NCBI RefSeq assembly: GCF_900169485.1
Contig: NZ_LT821227.1
Span: forward strand, 620,001 to 684,000
DNA from: Phoenicibacter congonensis
GTDB taxonomy: Bacteria > Actinomycetota > Coriobacteriia > Coriobacteriales > Eggerthellaceae
Direction of reading: 5' to 3'
DNA: 64,000 nt
The notes below the pieces were generated by a model. That model was given only the letters and a program-made list of their open reading frames with translations, ran no database searches and had not been told where the DNA came from. How positions within the stretch are numbered: position 1 is the stretch's first letter; each line of letters starts with the position of its first letter. A program made the translations under genes and the position numbers. Positions 14,958-24,700 of this stretch are shown one piece after another.

Positions 14958-16889
14958 ATGAAAAAAAGATTTCTCAGCGGTGTTTCTTTAGTTTTGTCAC
15001 TCTCTTTAATTTCTCTCATGCTTCCTTGTGTTTCTTACGCGCAAGATTCAACTGAAGAGAGTTACGTTTCAGGAATAACTGATGCTGAAATTGATGAGGT
15101 GGTTGGGGAACTTGGCATCTCTGATGAAGTCAGTCTAATGAACAACGATGTTGATAAACTGGTGTCATTTTCAGGACAGGATATGTTTGAAACTGCTGCT
15201 TTAGAAGCTGCATATGCCTATCCAGAGGGATCGAGTTCTGCAATCATTGCTGGTTCTGGCGACGCGTGGGTAGACTCACTTGCTGTGTCTAGCTTGGCTT
15301 CAAAAAAAGGTCCAATCTTATTTTCATATAGAGATTCTCTTCCAGATAAAACTCTTTCCGCTTTAAAATCACTTGGCGTCAGCAGCGTAATAGTAGTTGG
15401 CGGATCTGCTGTAATTTCCGATAGTGTTTTAAACACACTAAAAGCAAATGGAATATCTGTTGAGGAAAGGCTCTGGGGTGATGATTGTTATGGAACGCAA
15501 CTTGCGATTTATAACTATGGAGACAGGCACAACATCTGGAGCGGTGACATTGCGTTTGTTGCATCGTCCCTGGGTTTTGGTGACGCTCTTTCTGCTTCCC
15601 CTGTTGCCTATGACCTAAACGCTCCAATTTTCATTGCTAAAGGCGATGGTCTTCTCACAGAAGAGGCTCAAAAAACACTCATAAATGCTGCAAAAGATGG
15701 CAAATACAAAGAGGTTGTTGCTCTTGGTGGAAGTTCGGTTATCTCCGAAAGAACAATGGGTTTTCTAGACGCTGTAGCTGCCCTGTCTGGTGGTGTGGAG
15801 CCTCAGAGGTTATGGGGCCAAGATCAATATAAGACGTCGGTTGCAATCGCCAATTGGGCTGTTTCTGAAAAAGGGTTTTCAAATGTTTCACCTGGATATG
15901 CAACGGGTCGAGCACCATATGATGCTTTAGCAGGTTCTGTAGTCCAAGGAATTAGCAAGTCTCCGCTGCTGTTGGTCGATGACAACTATCGTGATGCCAT
16001 TAGCTACACCACTCAAAATTCAAGTCAGATTGGACAAGTAAAATTCTTCGGCGGCGAAGCAGTTGTTTCAAATAATGTTCGCTCTTCGATTATCTCAGTG
16101 TGTTTTGGAGTGCTAATGCAGGAAAACACTGGTATATCCTTAGATAGAATGGTTGATCTTGAATATGCCTCCATCCAAAATTTTGACAGCTCATGCACAA
16201 GGGACGAGTTGACTAGATATATCGGTGCAGAGTGTAATTTCAGCTCATCAGATTGTTATCAATTTGCAAAACTAAATGACGGCTATTCAGGATCTATGTC
16301 TGCAGTTGATTTGAATAATTTTATTAGCTCCAACAGCAAAGGTGCTAATGGCATTCTTGCAGGTCAAGGGCAAGCTTTTATAGATGCTTCTAAACAATAT
16401 GGTGTCAATGAAGTTTATCTTTTGTGCCATGCTATCCTTGAAACTGGATGGGGGACATCGCAGTTGTCGACAGGTTGGACCTACAACGACGAAATTCCTT
16501 CGGGCCACGCTCCTGTGAATGCCGCGCCTGATGGCAAGACCTATTACAATTTCTTTGGAATTGGAGCAGTTGACAATGATCCTTTGTGGGGAGGAAGAAT
16601 AACGGCTATCAAAAATGGCTGGGACACTCCAGAAAAGGCGATTATTGGTGGTGCAAAATGGATTGCATCTTCAACGAACTATCTCAACAATCAATGGAGT
16701 CAAAACACTCTTTACAAAATGCGTTGGAACTATTTTCAGGCGGCTAAAGATGGGTCAGTGTGGCATCAATATGCAACAGCGAAACACTGGGCAACAGGAA
16801 TTGCGAAAATTATCAATCAGTGCTACTCTAGTGCAGGAATTACTCCAGCAAATTCGGGGCTAATCTTCCTCATTCCTGTTTATAACTAA
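14958..16889 (+). CDS. secreted CWB2-anchored N-acetylglucosaminidase
   Basis: A 643-aa autolysin-type enzyme. Residues 1-29 are a signal peptide (lysine-rich start, long hydrophobic core). Three CWB2 repeats at about 65-385 (LVSFSGQDMFETAALEA, ERLWGDDCYGTQLAIY, QRLWGQDQYKTSVAIA) anchor it to the wall. The C-terminal domain, about 395-640, is a glucosaminidase (GH73/LytD type): HAILETGWGTS with catalytic glutamate E495, then YNFFGIGAVDNDP and GAKWIASSTNYLNNQW. It cleaves peptidoglycan glycan strands after GlcNAc. Here CWB2 is N-terminal, unlike the other five CWB2 proteins in the window. It follows the decayed CWB2-amidase remnant by 18 bases. Confidence 0.92.
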   Translation: MKKRFLSGVSLVLSLSLISLMLPCVSYAQDSTEESYVSGITDAEIDEVVGELGISDEVSLMNNDVDKLVSFSGQDMFETAALEAAYAYPEGSSSAIIAGSGDAWVDSLAVSSLASKKGPILFSYRDSLPDKTLSALKSLGVSSVIVVGGSAVISDSVLNTLKANGISVEERLWGDDCYGTQLAIYNYGDRHNIWSGDIAFVASSLGFGDALSASPVAYDLNAPIFIAKGDGLLTEEAQKTLINAAKDGKYKEVVALGGSSVISERTMGFLDAVAALSGGVEPQRLWGQDQYKTSVAIANWAVSEKGFSNVSPGYATGRAPYDALAGSVVQGISKSPLLLVDDNYRDAISYTTQNSSQIGQVKFFGGEAVVSNNVRSSIISVCFGVLMQENTGISLDRMVDLEYASIQNFDSSCTRDELTRYIGAECNFSSSDCYQFAKLNDGYSGSMSAVDLNNFISSNSKGANGILAGQGQAFIDASKQYGVNEVYLLCHAILETGWGTSQLSTGWTYNDEIPSGHAPVNAAPDGKTYYNFFGIGAVDNDPLWGGRITAIKNGWDTPEKAIIGGAKWIASSTNYLNNQWSQNTLYKMRWNYFQAAKDGSVWHQYATAKHWATGIAKIINQCYSSAGITPANSGLIFLIPVYN

Positions 16890-16903
16890 AGAAAAGAGAC
16901 TTC

Positions 16904-18061
16904 GTGAATAAAGATGTTGCTTCGCGCCGCCTGGCCGTTGTTGTCCCCACCTACCCAAGTGAAGACAACATGTATCTCTGCGCCTTCGTTCATTCACGAG
17001 TTAAAGCCTATTTGCAAGCTGGCATTGACGTTGAAGTCTTGTGTGTGTGGGATTATTACGAAGACCACACTGAATATGAAATAGAAGGTGTGCACGTCAC
17101 CAGGCTAATCCCCGGATCGCTTGAGCCCCATCTTTTTGAAAACAAGTTTGATGTTTGTTTTCTGCATTTCTTTGATTTAAATTTTGTTGATGCTGTCATG
17201 TCGCAACGTCTAAATGGTTTGAAGTTTTTTCTTTGGTCCCACAATCCCGAAACCCGCTACTGGGACTGGCCACTTTTTACAACGCCCTATTTCACCAATC
17301 CAGCAAAGTTAACACATGAGCAGACCGAAGAATTCACTAAAAGAGATTCTGTTATTAGGCAATTGAATAATCAATCAAATGTTTCATGGGTCTTTGTTTC
17401 TGAAACTTTAAAAAAGCGCAGCGAAGAATTGATTGGAATTCATTTTAATCGTGCACATGTTATCTCTAATCTTGTCGACGAAAAGGTATATCAATTTTCA
17501 AAAAGGAACAAAGACACCCGGCATAAGGTAATAGTTGTCAGAAAGTTTGACAATGTTAACACCTATGCAATAGACATAGATGTGCAAACGATTGTTGAGC
17601 TCAGCAAGCGCCGAATTTTTAAAGACCTAACGTTTGACATCTATGGGTCTGGCCCAATGTTTGAAAACTTGACTGAACCGATTAAAGATTTTGAAAATGT
17701 CAATTTGCATGAGCATTTTCTTTCGCAAAAAGAACTGAAAGAAGCCTATGACAATCATGGCATTGGTTTGTTTGCTACGCGTTTTGATTCGCAAGGAGTT
17801 TCAATGTGTGAAGCCGCAATGAGTGGGATGCCTGTTGTGTCTTCGAACATCGATGCTGCTAATTATTTCCTTCCTAACGACATTGGACTTTTGTGTGATG
17901 TTGAGAATCCATGTGAATATGCTGATGTAGTTGAAAAACTAGCTCGCAATCGTTGGTACTACAATAAATGCGCAAAAGCATGTCGTCAAAAAATTGAGAA
18001 GAGGTGCTCTAGGGCGCAAACTGTAGAAAAAGAAATTGACCTCTTTTGGAGGTCAATTTAG
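16904..18061 (+). CDS. family 4 glycosyltransferase (GT-B)
   Basis: A 385-aa retaining-type GT-B enzyme starting at a GTG, 14 bases after the glucosaminidase. The N-terminus (VVVPTYPSEDNMYLCAFVHSR) is the acceptor lobe. The C-terminal lobe has FDIYGSGPMFENL, LSQKELKEAYDNHGIGLFATRFDSQGVSMCEAAMSG and GMPVVSSN, the GT4 nucleotide-sugar site with the E-x7-E-like pair. Codons 378-385 overlap a hairpin that appears to terminate the convergent gene. It is probably part of glycan assembly, with unknown linkage specificity. Confidence 0.88.
   Translation: MNKDVASRRLAVVVPTYPSEDNMYLCAFVHSRVKAYLQAGIDVEVLCVWDYYEDHTEYEIEGVHVTRLIPGSLEPHLFENKFDVCFLHFFDLNFVDAVMSQRLNGLKFFLWSHNPETRYWDWPLFTTPYFTNPAKLTHEQTEEFTKRDSVIRQLNNQSNVSWVFVSETLKKRSEELIGIHFNRAHVISNLVDEKVYQFSKRNKDTRHKVIVVRKFDNVNTYAIDIDVQTIVELSKRRIFKDLTFDIYGSGPMFENLTEPIKDFENVNLHEHFLSQKELKEAYDNHGIGLFATRFDSQGVSMCEAAMSGMPVVSSNIDAANYFLPNDIGLLCDVENPCEYADVVEKLARNRWYYNKCAKACRQKIEKRCSRAQTVEKEIDLFWRSI
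18026..18059 (-). terminator. intrinsic terminator of the 810-aa GT gene, inside the convergent gene
   Basis: AAATTGACCTC (18033-18043) and GAGGTCAATTT (18049-18059) form a perfect 11-bp stem with a 5-base loop. Read on the minus strand, the stem is followed by CTTTTTC. It therefore fits as terminator for the minus-strand gene ending at 18071, yet it is made of the last coding codons of the plus-strand GT4 gene. Confidence 0.65.
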
Positions 18062-18070
18062 GTTGAACGT

Positions 18071-20503
18071 TTAATATTTCATTAATGTCCTTGCAATTTT
18101 TCGTGTGACCCTGTTTCTTGGAATCAACTTTAGCGGTCCTTTGTTCGCAAGCTCTTTCGCCGCCTCTTTGCGCCTTGTGCCTCTAGGGTCGTCATACAAC
18201 GTTCCTGCAATTCCATATGCGCTATTTTTAAACCCACTCTGTCGCACTTCACTCAGCACCCTGTATTCTTTGTTAGTTGCCTCGTACAAATCAGGAGCTG
18301 ATGTCTTTAGGAATTCGTCAAAGTCTTTTGCGCGTTCAAGTCCACGTTCTTGATTTGGATCCCAAAGCAAACTCAGCGTGTAGTGCGAATTCAGAAGGTT
18401 ATAGACAAATCTTGTTTTCATATATTTTATTTGGTTAGCATTAGCAACTTTTTTGTGGTCGCAGTAATATTTGACCATTCTTCTAATGACTCTGTCATGG
18501 TGGTCATATCTTTTAACGAAATTGTCTCTGTTTATGCTCTGGTCTGCATTTCCCACTGCATATTTGTAAACATATTCAGGCGTAAACATGACAGTTTCTA
18601 CATAGGGAATTGGGAACAGAATATATTCAACATCGACATAAAATGTGTGTTCCTGAAGTTTGAAATTAGCTTTCTTGAGCACTTCAGTTTTGAACATGCT
18701 TGAAGCCATTGTGAAATATTCCATCGACATGTCAGTCTTCGAAAATGAATAACACCTGTAGTTTTCTAGAGAGCTGAATTTCATCCATGGGACTGTGTGG
18801 CCGTCTTGCACATAGACTTGATGGTAGTTAGTTGAAACAAGGTCAGGGAGCTTGTCAACTTTTATTAGTTTGTTAATCATCTCGTCGAGAGATTTGCTGT
18901 CAACCCAATCGTCTCCGTCAATCACTCTGAAATATGTTCCTGTTGCTTTTTCTAGAGCTGCATTTATTGTTGAGCCGTGTCCTCCGTTTTGTTTGTCGAT
19001 GATTTTTACAATGTTTGGGTAATGCTCTTGGAATGCCTTTGCAACTTTAATTGTGTTGTCTTTTGAACCATCGTTTACAACAATTATTTCAAGCAGGTTT
19101 GAAACACTGCTGCTCAATAAAGAAAACAAGCATCTGTCGAGATATTGTTCTACGTTGTAGGAAGGCACACAAATGCTCAATATCTTCTCTGCGCCCTCAG
19201 CGCTATTTTTAACGGCAGGCCAGTTCGTTCTGGCATTGTCTAATTCTTTTGCATCAAGTGCTTTTTCTATAATTTCGTCATATCGTTTTGCTACGTTTTC
19301 TGACTTGTAGAGAGTCCTGTATTCTTTGTTGATTGCAGGTTTAAGTTTGTGATTTGCAATGTTTCTCAATATTTCAGAAAGCTCTTCTATGTTTTGATTT
19401 TCGCAGCAAACACCGCCGGCATCTTTAACCATTGAGTATGCTGGTGAATAGTTGCCTGTGATAGCAAGTATTGGCTTGTCGGTGCCAAAATAGTCTGCAA
19501 GTTTTCCTGCAAAGAAAACTGATCCTCCTGGATTGTCAAGGAAATCAAACTTTGCGTCTACGTGAATGAGCCAGTCGGTCTCTTTCATGATTTGTAGGCT
19601 GGTTAGATAGTCAACGCTGTCCTCAATAGAAATTGTGTCATAGAGATAGTAGTTATAGACAAGCGTCCTCACTTCATCAGGAACATTGCCTATGAATCTT
19701 AATTTCAAATTTGAGATGACATCTGACTCTTTGTCTTTGAGGAGCTTGATTGCCCTCACTATTGGCACTAAAGACCTCACTGTATCGGAGTGGCCCAGGA
19801 ACGTGAGTTCAACAACATTATCGTCCTCTTTTTTGTGACTATTGGGTTCTGGGTAGATGCTTTCGTCATATGAATGAGGGACAGAGAAAGTGTTGTTTCT
19901 CCTTCTTCCGTCTAACACATAATTCTTTAGTGTGTCTAGCGGAAAGAGTAAAACGTCTGAATTGTGAATTGCATAGTCCTCAGTTTCTTTCTGTTCACAA
20001 AGGTGACGTATTTTGTCCGACGGGTGATTTTTCCATCCATCGCACCCTGCCCACAGTGCTACTTGAAAATCAATTTTTTCCTGAGGTGACAACTCCTCGT
20101 TTTCCAACACGAAGGCTTTTAGGTCATAGGGAGATTTTGATATAGGATCAGCTAAAGAAGCTATCCATTTAGCTTCAGGGCACGCCTCTTTAATTTTTTT
20201 GGCAACAGAAATGCTCTCTGGTGGCATGCTTCTAGTCATAAATGCATCGTAGTGCTCTGTTTTGTTTCTTTCTATAAACAATTCAGCACATTTGTCGACC
20301 CATTCGTCAAGCTTGTCAGTTTTTATTGGGAACACATTTATGTTGTCAGAAGTGAGGTTTAGCTTGTGTTTGTAGCTCCACAAGTCGCAATCGGCGGAGC
20401 AAACATCATATGTGTGTTTTGATTTGCTCAGTAGTTTGTAGGTGACTATTCCTTCAGAAGAAGTGGCTGGAGGAAAAAACCAGCTTGCAACGAAAATTTT
20501 CAA
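18071..20503 (-). CDS. two-domain glycosyltransferase: GT-B (GT4-like) fused to GT2
   Basis: An 810-aa fusion. Residues 1-430 are a GT-B lobe pair (MKIFVASWFFPPATSSEG, FLGHSDTVRSLVPIVRAI, AGKLADYFGTDKPILAIT). Residues 445-800 are a GT2 domain: LSICVPSYNVEQYLDRCL, IIVVNDGSKDNTIKVA, NGGHGSTINAALEKATG and the DXD-type RVIDGDDWVDS. The two catalytic units presumably add two successive sugars to the same acceptor. It converges on the GT4 gene and lies 17 bases downstream of the UDP-GlcNAc 2-epimerase gene, with which it probably forms an operon. Donor specificities are unknown. Confidence 0.85.
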   Translation of the reverse strand: MKIFVASWFFPPATSSEGIVTYKLLSKSKHTYDVCSADCDLWSYKHKLNLTSDNINVFPIKTDKLDEWVDKCAELFIERNKTEHYDAFMTRSMPPESISVAKKIKEACPEAKWIASLADPISKSPYDLKAFVLENEELSPQEKIDFQVALWAGCDGWKNHPSDKIRHLCEQKETEDYAIHNSDVLLFPLDTLKNYVLDGRRRNNTFSVPHSYDESIYPEPNSHKKEDDNVVELTFLGHSDTVRSLVPIVRAIKLLKDKESDVISNLKLRFIGNVPDEVRTLVYNYYLYDTISIEDSVDYLTSLQIMKETDWLIHVDAKFDFLDNPGGSVFFAGKLADYFGTDKPILAITGNYSPAYSMVKDAGGVCCENQNIEELSEILRNIANHKLKPAINKEYRTLYKSENVAKRYDEIIEKALDAKELDNARTNWPAVKNSAEGAEKILSICVPSYNVEQYLDRCLFSLLSSSVSNLLEIIVVNDGSKDNTIKVAKAFQEHYPNIVKIIDKQNGGHGSTINAALEKATGTYFRVIDGDDWVDSKSLDEMINKLIKVDKLPDLVSTNYHQVYVQDGHTVPWMKFSSLENYRCYSFSKTDMSMEYFTMASSMFKTEVLKKANFKLQEHTFYVDVEYILFPIPYVETVMFTPEYVYKYAVGNADQSINRDNFVKRYDHHDRVIRRMVKYYCDHKKVANANQIKYMKTRFVYNLLNSHYTLSLLWDPNQERGLERAKDFDEFLKTSAPDLYEATNKEYRVLSEVRQSGFKNSAYGIAGTLYDDPRGTRRKEAAKELANKGPLKLIPRNRVTRKIARTLMKY

Positions 20504-20520
20504 AATTTCTCCTTTAATTC

Positions 20521-21624
20521 TTAAGAAAGGTTCTCCAGGAATTTGACTATTCTTTTTGAAGCGTTCCCATCGCCATATGGGTTAATCGCCTTGCTCATTT
20601 GTGAATATTTTTCTTCACATGTGAGCAAATCAGTGACAATTTTTACAATGCTCGCTTTATCAACGCCGGCAACCACAGCTGTGCCTGCCATCACGGCTTC
20701 TGGTCTTTCTGTTTCAGTTCTCAAGACCACAACAGGTTTGCCGAGATGTGGGGCTTCTTCTTGAAGGCCACCAGAATCGGTCATGACTAACTTGCATTTG
20801 TTCATTGCGTTGTGCAAATCCTCTACGTCCACAGGGTCCGTGAGTGTTACATGTTTGTTTTGTCCCAACACATCGAACACGGTTTCCCGAACAGCAGGGT
20901 TTAGATGCACTGGATAAATCACACGAAGGTCGTCAAAATTTTTTGTTAATTCGTTTACAGCTTCGCAAATGTTTTTTAGAGGCTCTCCGAGGTTTTCACG
21001 TCTGTGCGCAGTTAGCACTATGGTTGGTTTTGAGAAGTCGTGTTTTTGCAAATCCTCATTTTTAAATTTATATGCATCTTTTGTAGTGTATTGGAACGCG
21101 TCGATTACGGTGTTCCCTGTGACCACAACACCCTGTTCAATTCCTTCTTTCTCGAGCGCAAGCTTGTTGTTTTCTGTTGGGGCGAAATGATATGTTGCGA
21201 TAGCCGAAATGATTTTTCTGTTCATTTCTTCGGGAAAAGGTGAATAGATGTTTCCTGTGCGCAAGCCTGCTTCAACATGTCCAACTGTTATTTTTTCGTA
21301 AAAAGAGGCAAGCGCAGCCGCCATGCTGGTGGTTGTGTCGCCGTGCACCAAAACAATGTCAGGTTTAGATTTCTCAAGGATGGGCTTCATAGAATTCAGC
21401 ACATCTGTCGTGATTGAAGTGATTGTCTGACGGGGTTTCATTATTTCAAGATCAAAGTCGGGCTTGATGTTGAAAATGTCTAGCACCTGGTCAAGCATGG
21501 TTCTGTGCTGGCCAGTGACGCAAACTTGACCATCGAGTTTGTTTGATTTATTGATCTCGAGGACCAGCGGGCACATCTTAATGGCTTCTGGTCTTGTCCC
21601 AAACACAGTGAGTACTCTAAGCAA
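20521..21624 (-). CDS. wecB: UDP-N-acetylglucosamine 2-epimerase (non-hydrolysing)
   Basis: Interconverts UDP-GlcNAc and UDP-ManNAc; the WecB/MnaA family supplies ManNAc for wall teichoic acid and other glycans. The 367-aa product has the N-terminal TVFGTRPEAIK, GHVEAGLRTG, the TAHRRENLG motif, and the substrate-binding DSGGLQEEAPHLGKP and RTETERPEA segments. It starts with TTG at 21624, with GGAA five bases upstream. It diverges from the subtilase gene and is the first gene of a two-gene minus operon with the GT fusion. The epimerase implies ManNAc, or a derivative, in the local glycan. Confidence 0.95.
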   Translation of the reverse strand: MLRVLTVFGTRPEAIKMCPLVLEINKSNKLDGQVCVTGQHRTMLDQVLDIFNIKPDFDLEIMKPRQTITSITTDVLNSMKPILEKSKPDIVLVHGDTTTSMAAALASFYEKITVGHVEAGLRTGNIYSPFPEEMNRKIISAIATYHFAPTENNKLALEKEGIEQGVVVTGNTVIDAFQYTTKDAYKFKNEDLQKHDFSKPTIVLTAHRRENLGEPLKNICEAVNELTKNFDDLRVIYPVHLNPAVRETVFDVLGQNKHVTLTDPVDVEDLHNAMNKCKLVMTDSGGLQEEAPHLGKPVVVLRTETERPEAVMAGTAVVAGVDKASIVKIVTDLLTCEEKYSQMSKAINPYGDGNASKRIVKFLENLS

Positions 21625-21728
21625 CTTATTCCAATCTATCTATATTTTTCTACTGTCTAATTCTATTTTATTGACCAGTGTAAAAATTGTTTTTCCGAAA
21701 AGATTGACTTTCCTTGTATTATCGATTT

Positions 21729-24700
21729 ATGAAAAAAATGGGCAAAAAAACGCTGAGTGTTGCTTTTTCGCTTTTTATGGCAACAGTTTTGTGCGCGTCG
21801 CAAATTCTTGTATTCAACACCCTGGCATATGCCGACGACCTTGATAAGCAGGCTGTATTGCAGGAAATAGGCACGTCGGGCTATTCGGAAGATGCGGTAG
21901 TTGTTAAGTTTAAGGACAGTGTTGAGAGTCCATCGTCGCAGTCTGTAATTGATGGCTCAAATGCTGTTAAAGACACAGAAGAGGCAGCACCAAAAAAAAT
22001 AGCAGACAACACAGCTGTTGTTGAGCTTCAAGATGGCGCTTCAGTTGTTGAGGCAATTGTCGATTTAAAAGAAGATCCAAGAGTTGAATATGTGGAGCCC
22101 GACTATACCATCGAGTTGGCAGATGAGACAACGCTTGCAAATGACGTGAACCGTCTCGGCGGGCAAACATATTCGGACGCCGATTCTTCGATTGCTGGCA
22201 ATTCGCTTTCTGATTCTGCGTCTGTTGCTTCTAAAGTTGAAGTCAACGACCCAAACGTTGGGCAACAATGGTACATTTCCGATGAGAACTCTAAGGTTAA
22301 AGATGCCTGGGATGTCGCTAAATGCAATAATCAGGTGACTGTTGCAATTGTTGACACAGGTGTCGATGCTGACAATCCTGAGCTAGTAAACAACATCGTA
22401 GGTGGCAGGTCTTTTGCTACCGACGATGCGAGTGATTGGAATGATACGCACGGACATGGGACAGCAGTAGCTGGTGTTATTTCGGCACAAACTAACAATG
22501 CACTTGACATTTCTGGTGCGAGCTACAACGCTAACCTTTTGATTTGCAGGGCTTTTACTGGGAAAACTGCACCTTCTAGCGACATTGCAGCGGGGATAAG
22601 ATGGATTATTGGCGTTGCAGACCAATACAACGTAAAAGTTATCAACATGAGTTTTGGCATTTCAAAATCTCAACCAAAAGCAATAGAAGAAGCAATCAAC
22701 GATGCAGAGTCAGCTGGCATTCTTTGTGTTTGTGCAAGCGGCAATGAAAGCAACATAACTGATCTTGCAAGCGTCGATTTCCCTGCTAATTTAGACAACA
22801 CAGTTGGAGTTGGGGCAATCACATCCAGGCACACAAGAAGCTATTTTTCAAACGTTGGGGAGTCTCTTGATGTTGTGGCACCAGGCTCAAACATTCGAAC
22901 ACTAAGCATTAATTCAGGAGAAGAAGTCTATGAAGATGGAACTTCCTTTTCCACTCCGTTTGTCTCAGCTGCCGCCGCTTTGTGCTATTCGACTAACCAT
23001 CATGCGAAGCCATCTGTAATAAAGGGCTGTTTAACATCTACTGCAATTGATTTGGGCACAAGCGGGAAAGATGATTATTACGGCTATGGTCAAGTGGATG
23101 TTTATAGTGCGGTTATATCTGCCAAGTCTACTAAGGCTAACAACTACAAGATTTTTAATCCAAAAGATGATTCAAAGATTGATCAGTTTAAATCTAGAGT
23201 TTTTAATGGCTTGTTGAACAAAAATTCTTCTGTCGATGTGTCTGACATTGGAATTAATGTCTCAGACATAACTTTTCAAAACACTTCAGGTCAAGTGCTC
23301 ACGGGGGCTACTGCTTTAACTGAAATAATTCGCAGTCACCCTCTCTTTTCAACTCTTTGTGTGGGCTGGAATTCGCTCAGCTTGGTGACTGACGGCGACA
23401 TTGTTTCGTCTGTTTCTGTAGATAGCTATATGACCACATGGAAAGACGATTTGATCAGTGCTTTTGTTGACAAGTATGAGTCATTTCTGGAAAACGCTCC
23501 ATTGAATGGAAGCGATGTTAAGAAGGCCGCATTTGTTCACGATTGGATTTGTGGCAACACAACCTATTCTTTACAAACTATAAATTTGCCAGAATTTGCA
23601 ATAGGTTGCATTGCTAACGGCAAGGCGCTTTGCGCAGGCTATTCCTATGCCTATCAGTTCCTTTGTGAACAAATTGGGATTGACTGCAATTATGTTGCGG
23701 GAACAACGAATGCTGGATCTCACGCATGGAATAAAGTAAAAATAGATGGACAGTGGTTCTTGGTTGACTCAACCTGGGATGGTTCATTCACTTCTGCATC
23801 AAATCCAAATAACTTTGGGCATGCCTATTTTTTGCTAAATGACGAGGAGTTTAAAGAGGCAGGAGATGGTTCACATGCAAACGATTGTGATGTCACTGGG
23901 AATGAACCTATTAACAATGATTGGTATTTTGCTAATAAATATTGGCAGGATGTGAGAGGTCCTCTGAGTGTTGAACAACTCAACCAAGATCCAAAACTCA
24001 CAAAGAAAGATGATTCCAATCCTGGGGGAAATCCATCTTCATCATCTCTCATCCGAATTTTCGGGCAAGATTGCTATGGAACTAATGCCGCCACCATTTC
24101 AAATGACATTAAAGAAAACGGATTGCCAAATGGAGTGATTGTTTGCGGAACGAGTCACTACCTTGATTCTCTCAGTGCAGCTGCACTTTCAGGTTTGCTT
24201 GATTATCCAATTCTGCTTGTCAATGGCACCGATGATTCTATGAATGAAACTTCTCTGGGAGCTCTTCAAGAACTCACTAACTCTTCAACAAACTCGCTTG
24301 AAATAATCGTTTTAGGTGGAAAGTTTGCAATATCTGAGGGCATCGAGAATGAACTTTCTTCATATGACAGCGATGGAGTTTGTAAGCGCATCTATGGTGA
24401 TGACGGTTATGCGACTAACCGCGCTGTCTATGACTTTGGCACCACACGTGGATCTTGGGACGCTAACGAAGTTCTTGTAGCTTCAGGCGCTGGTTATCAT
24501 GACGCGCTCGGTGCAGGCAGCTATGCAATGTCAAAACGAGCATTCATTTTGCTTGTTAACCCAAATGGCGACAATGCGCCAATGATTGACAAGGCCAAAG
24601 GTCATGGTCAGGCAACAATTTTGGGTGGCCTTGCCGCTGTTCCTTTCCAGGTCAAATCTGATTTAGAGGACGCTGGAGTGACAACTATTCGTCTCGCTGG

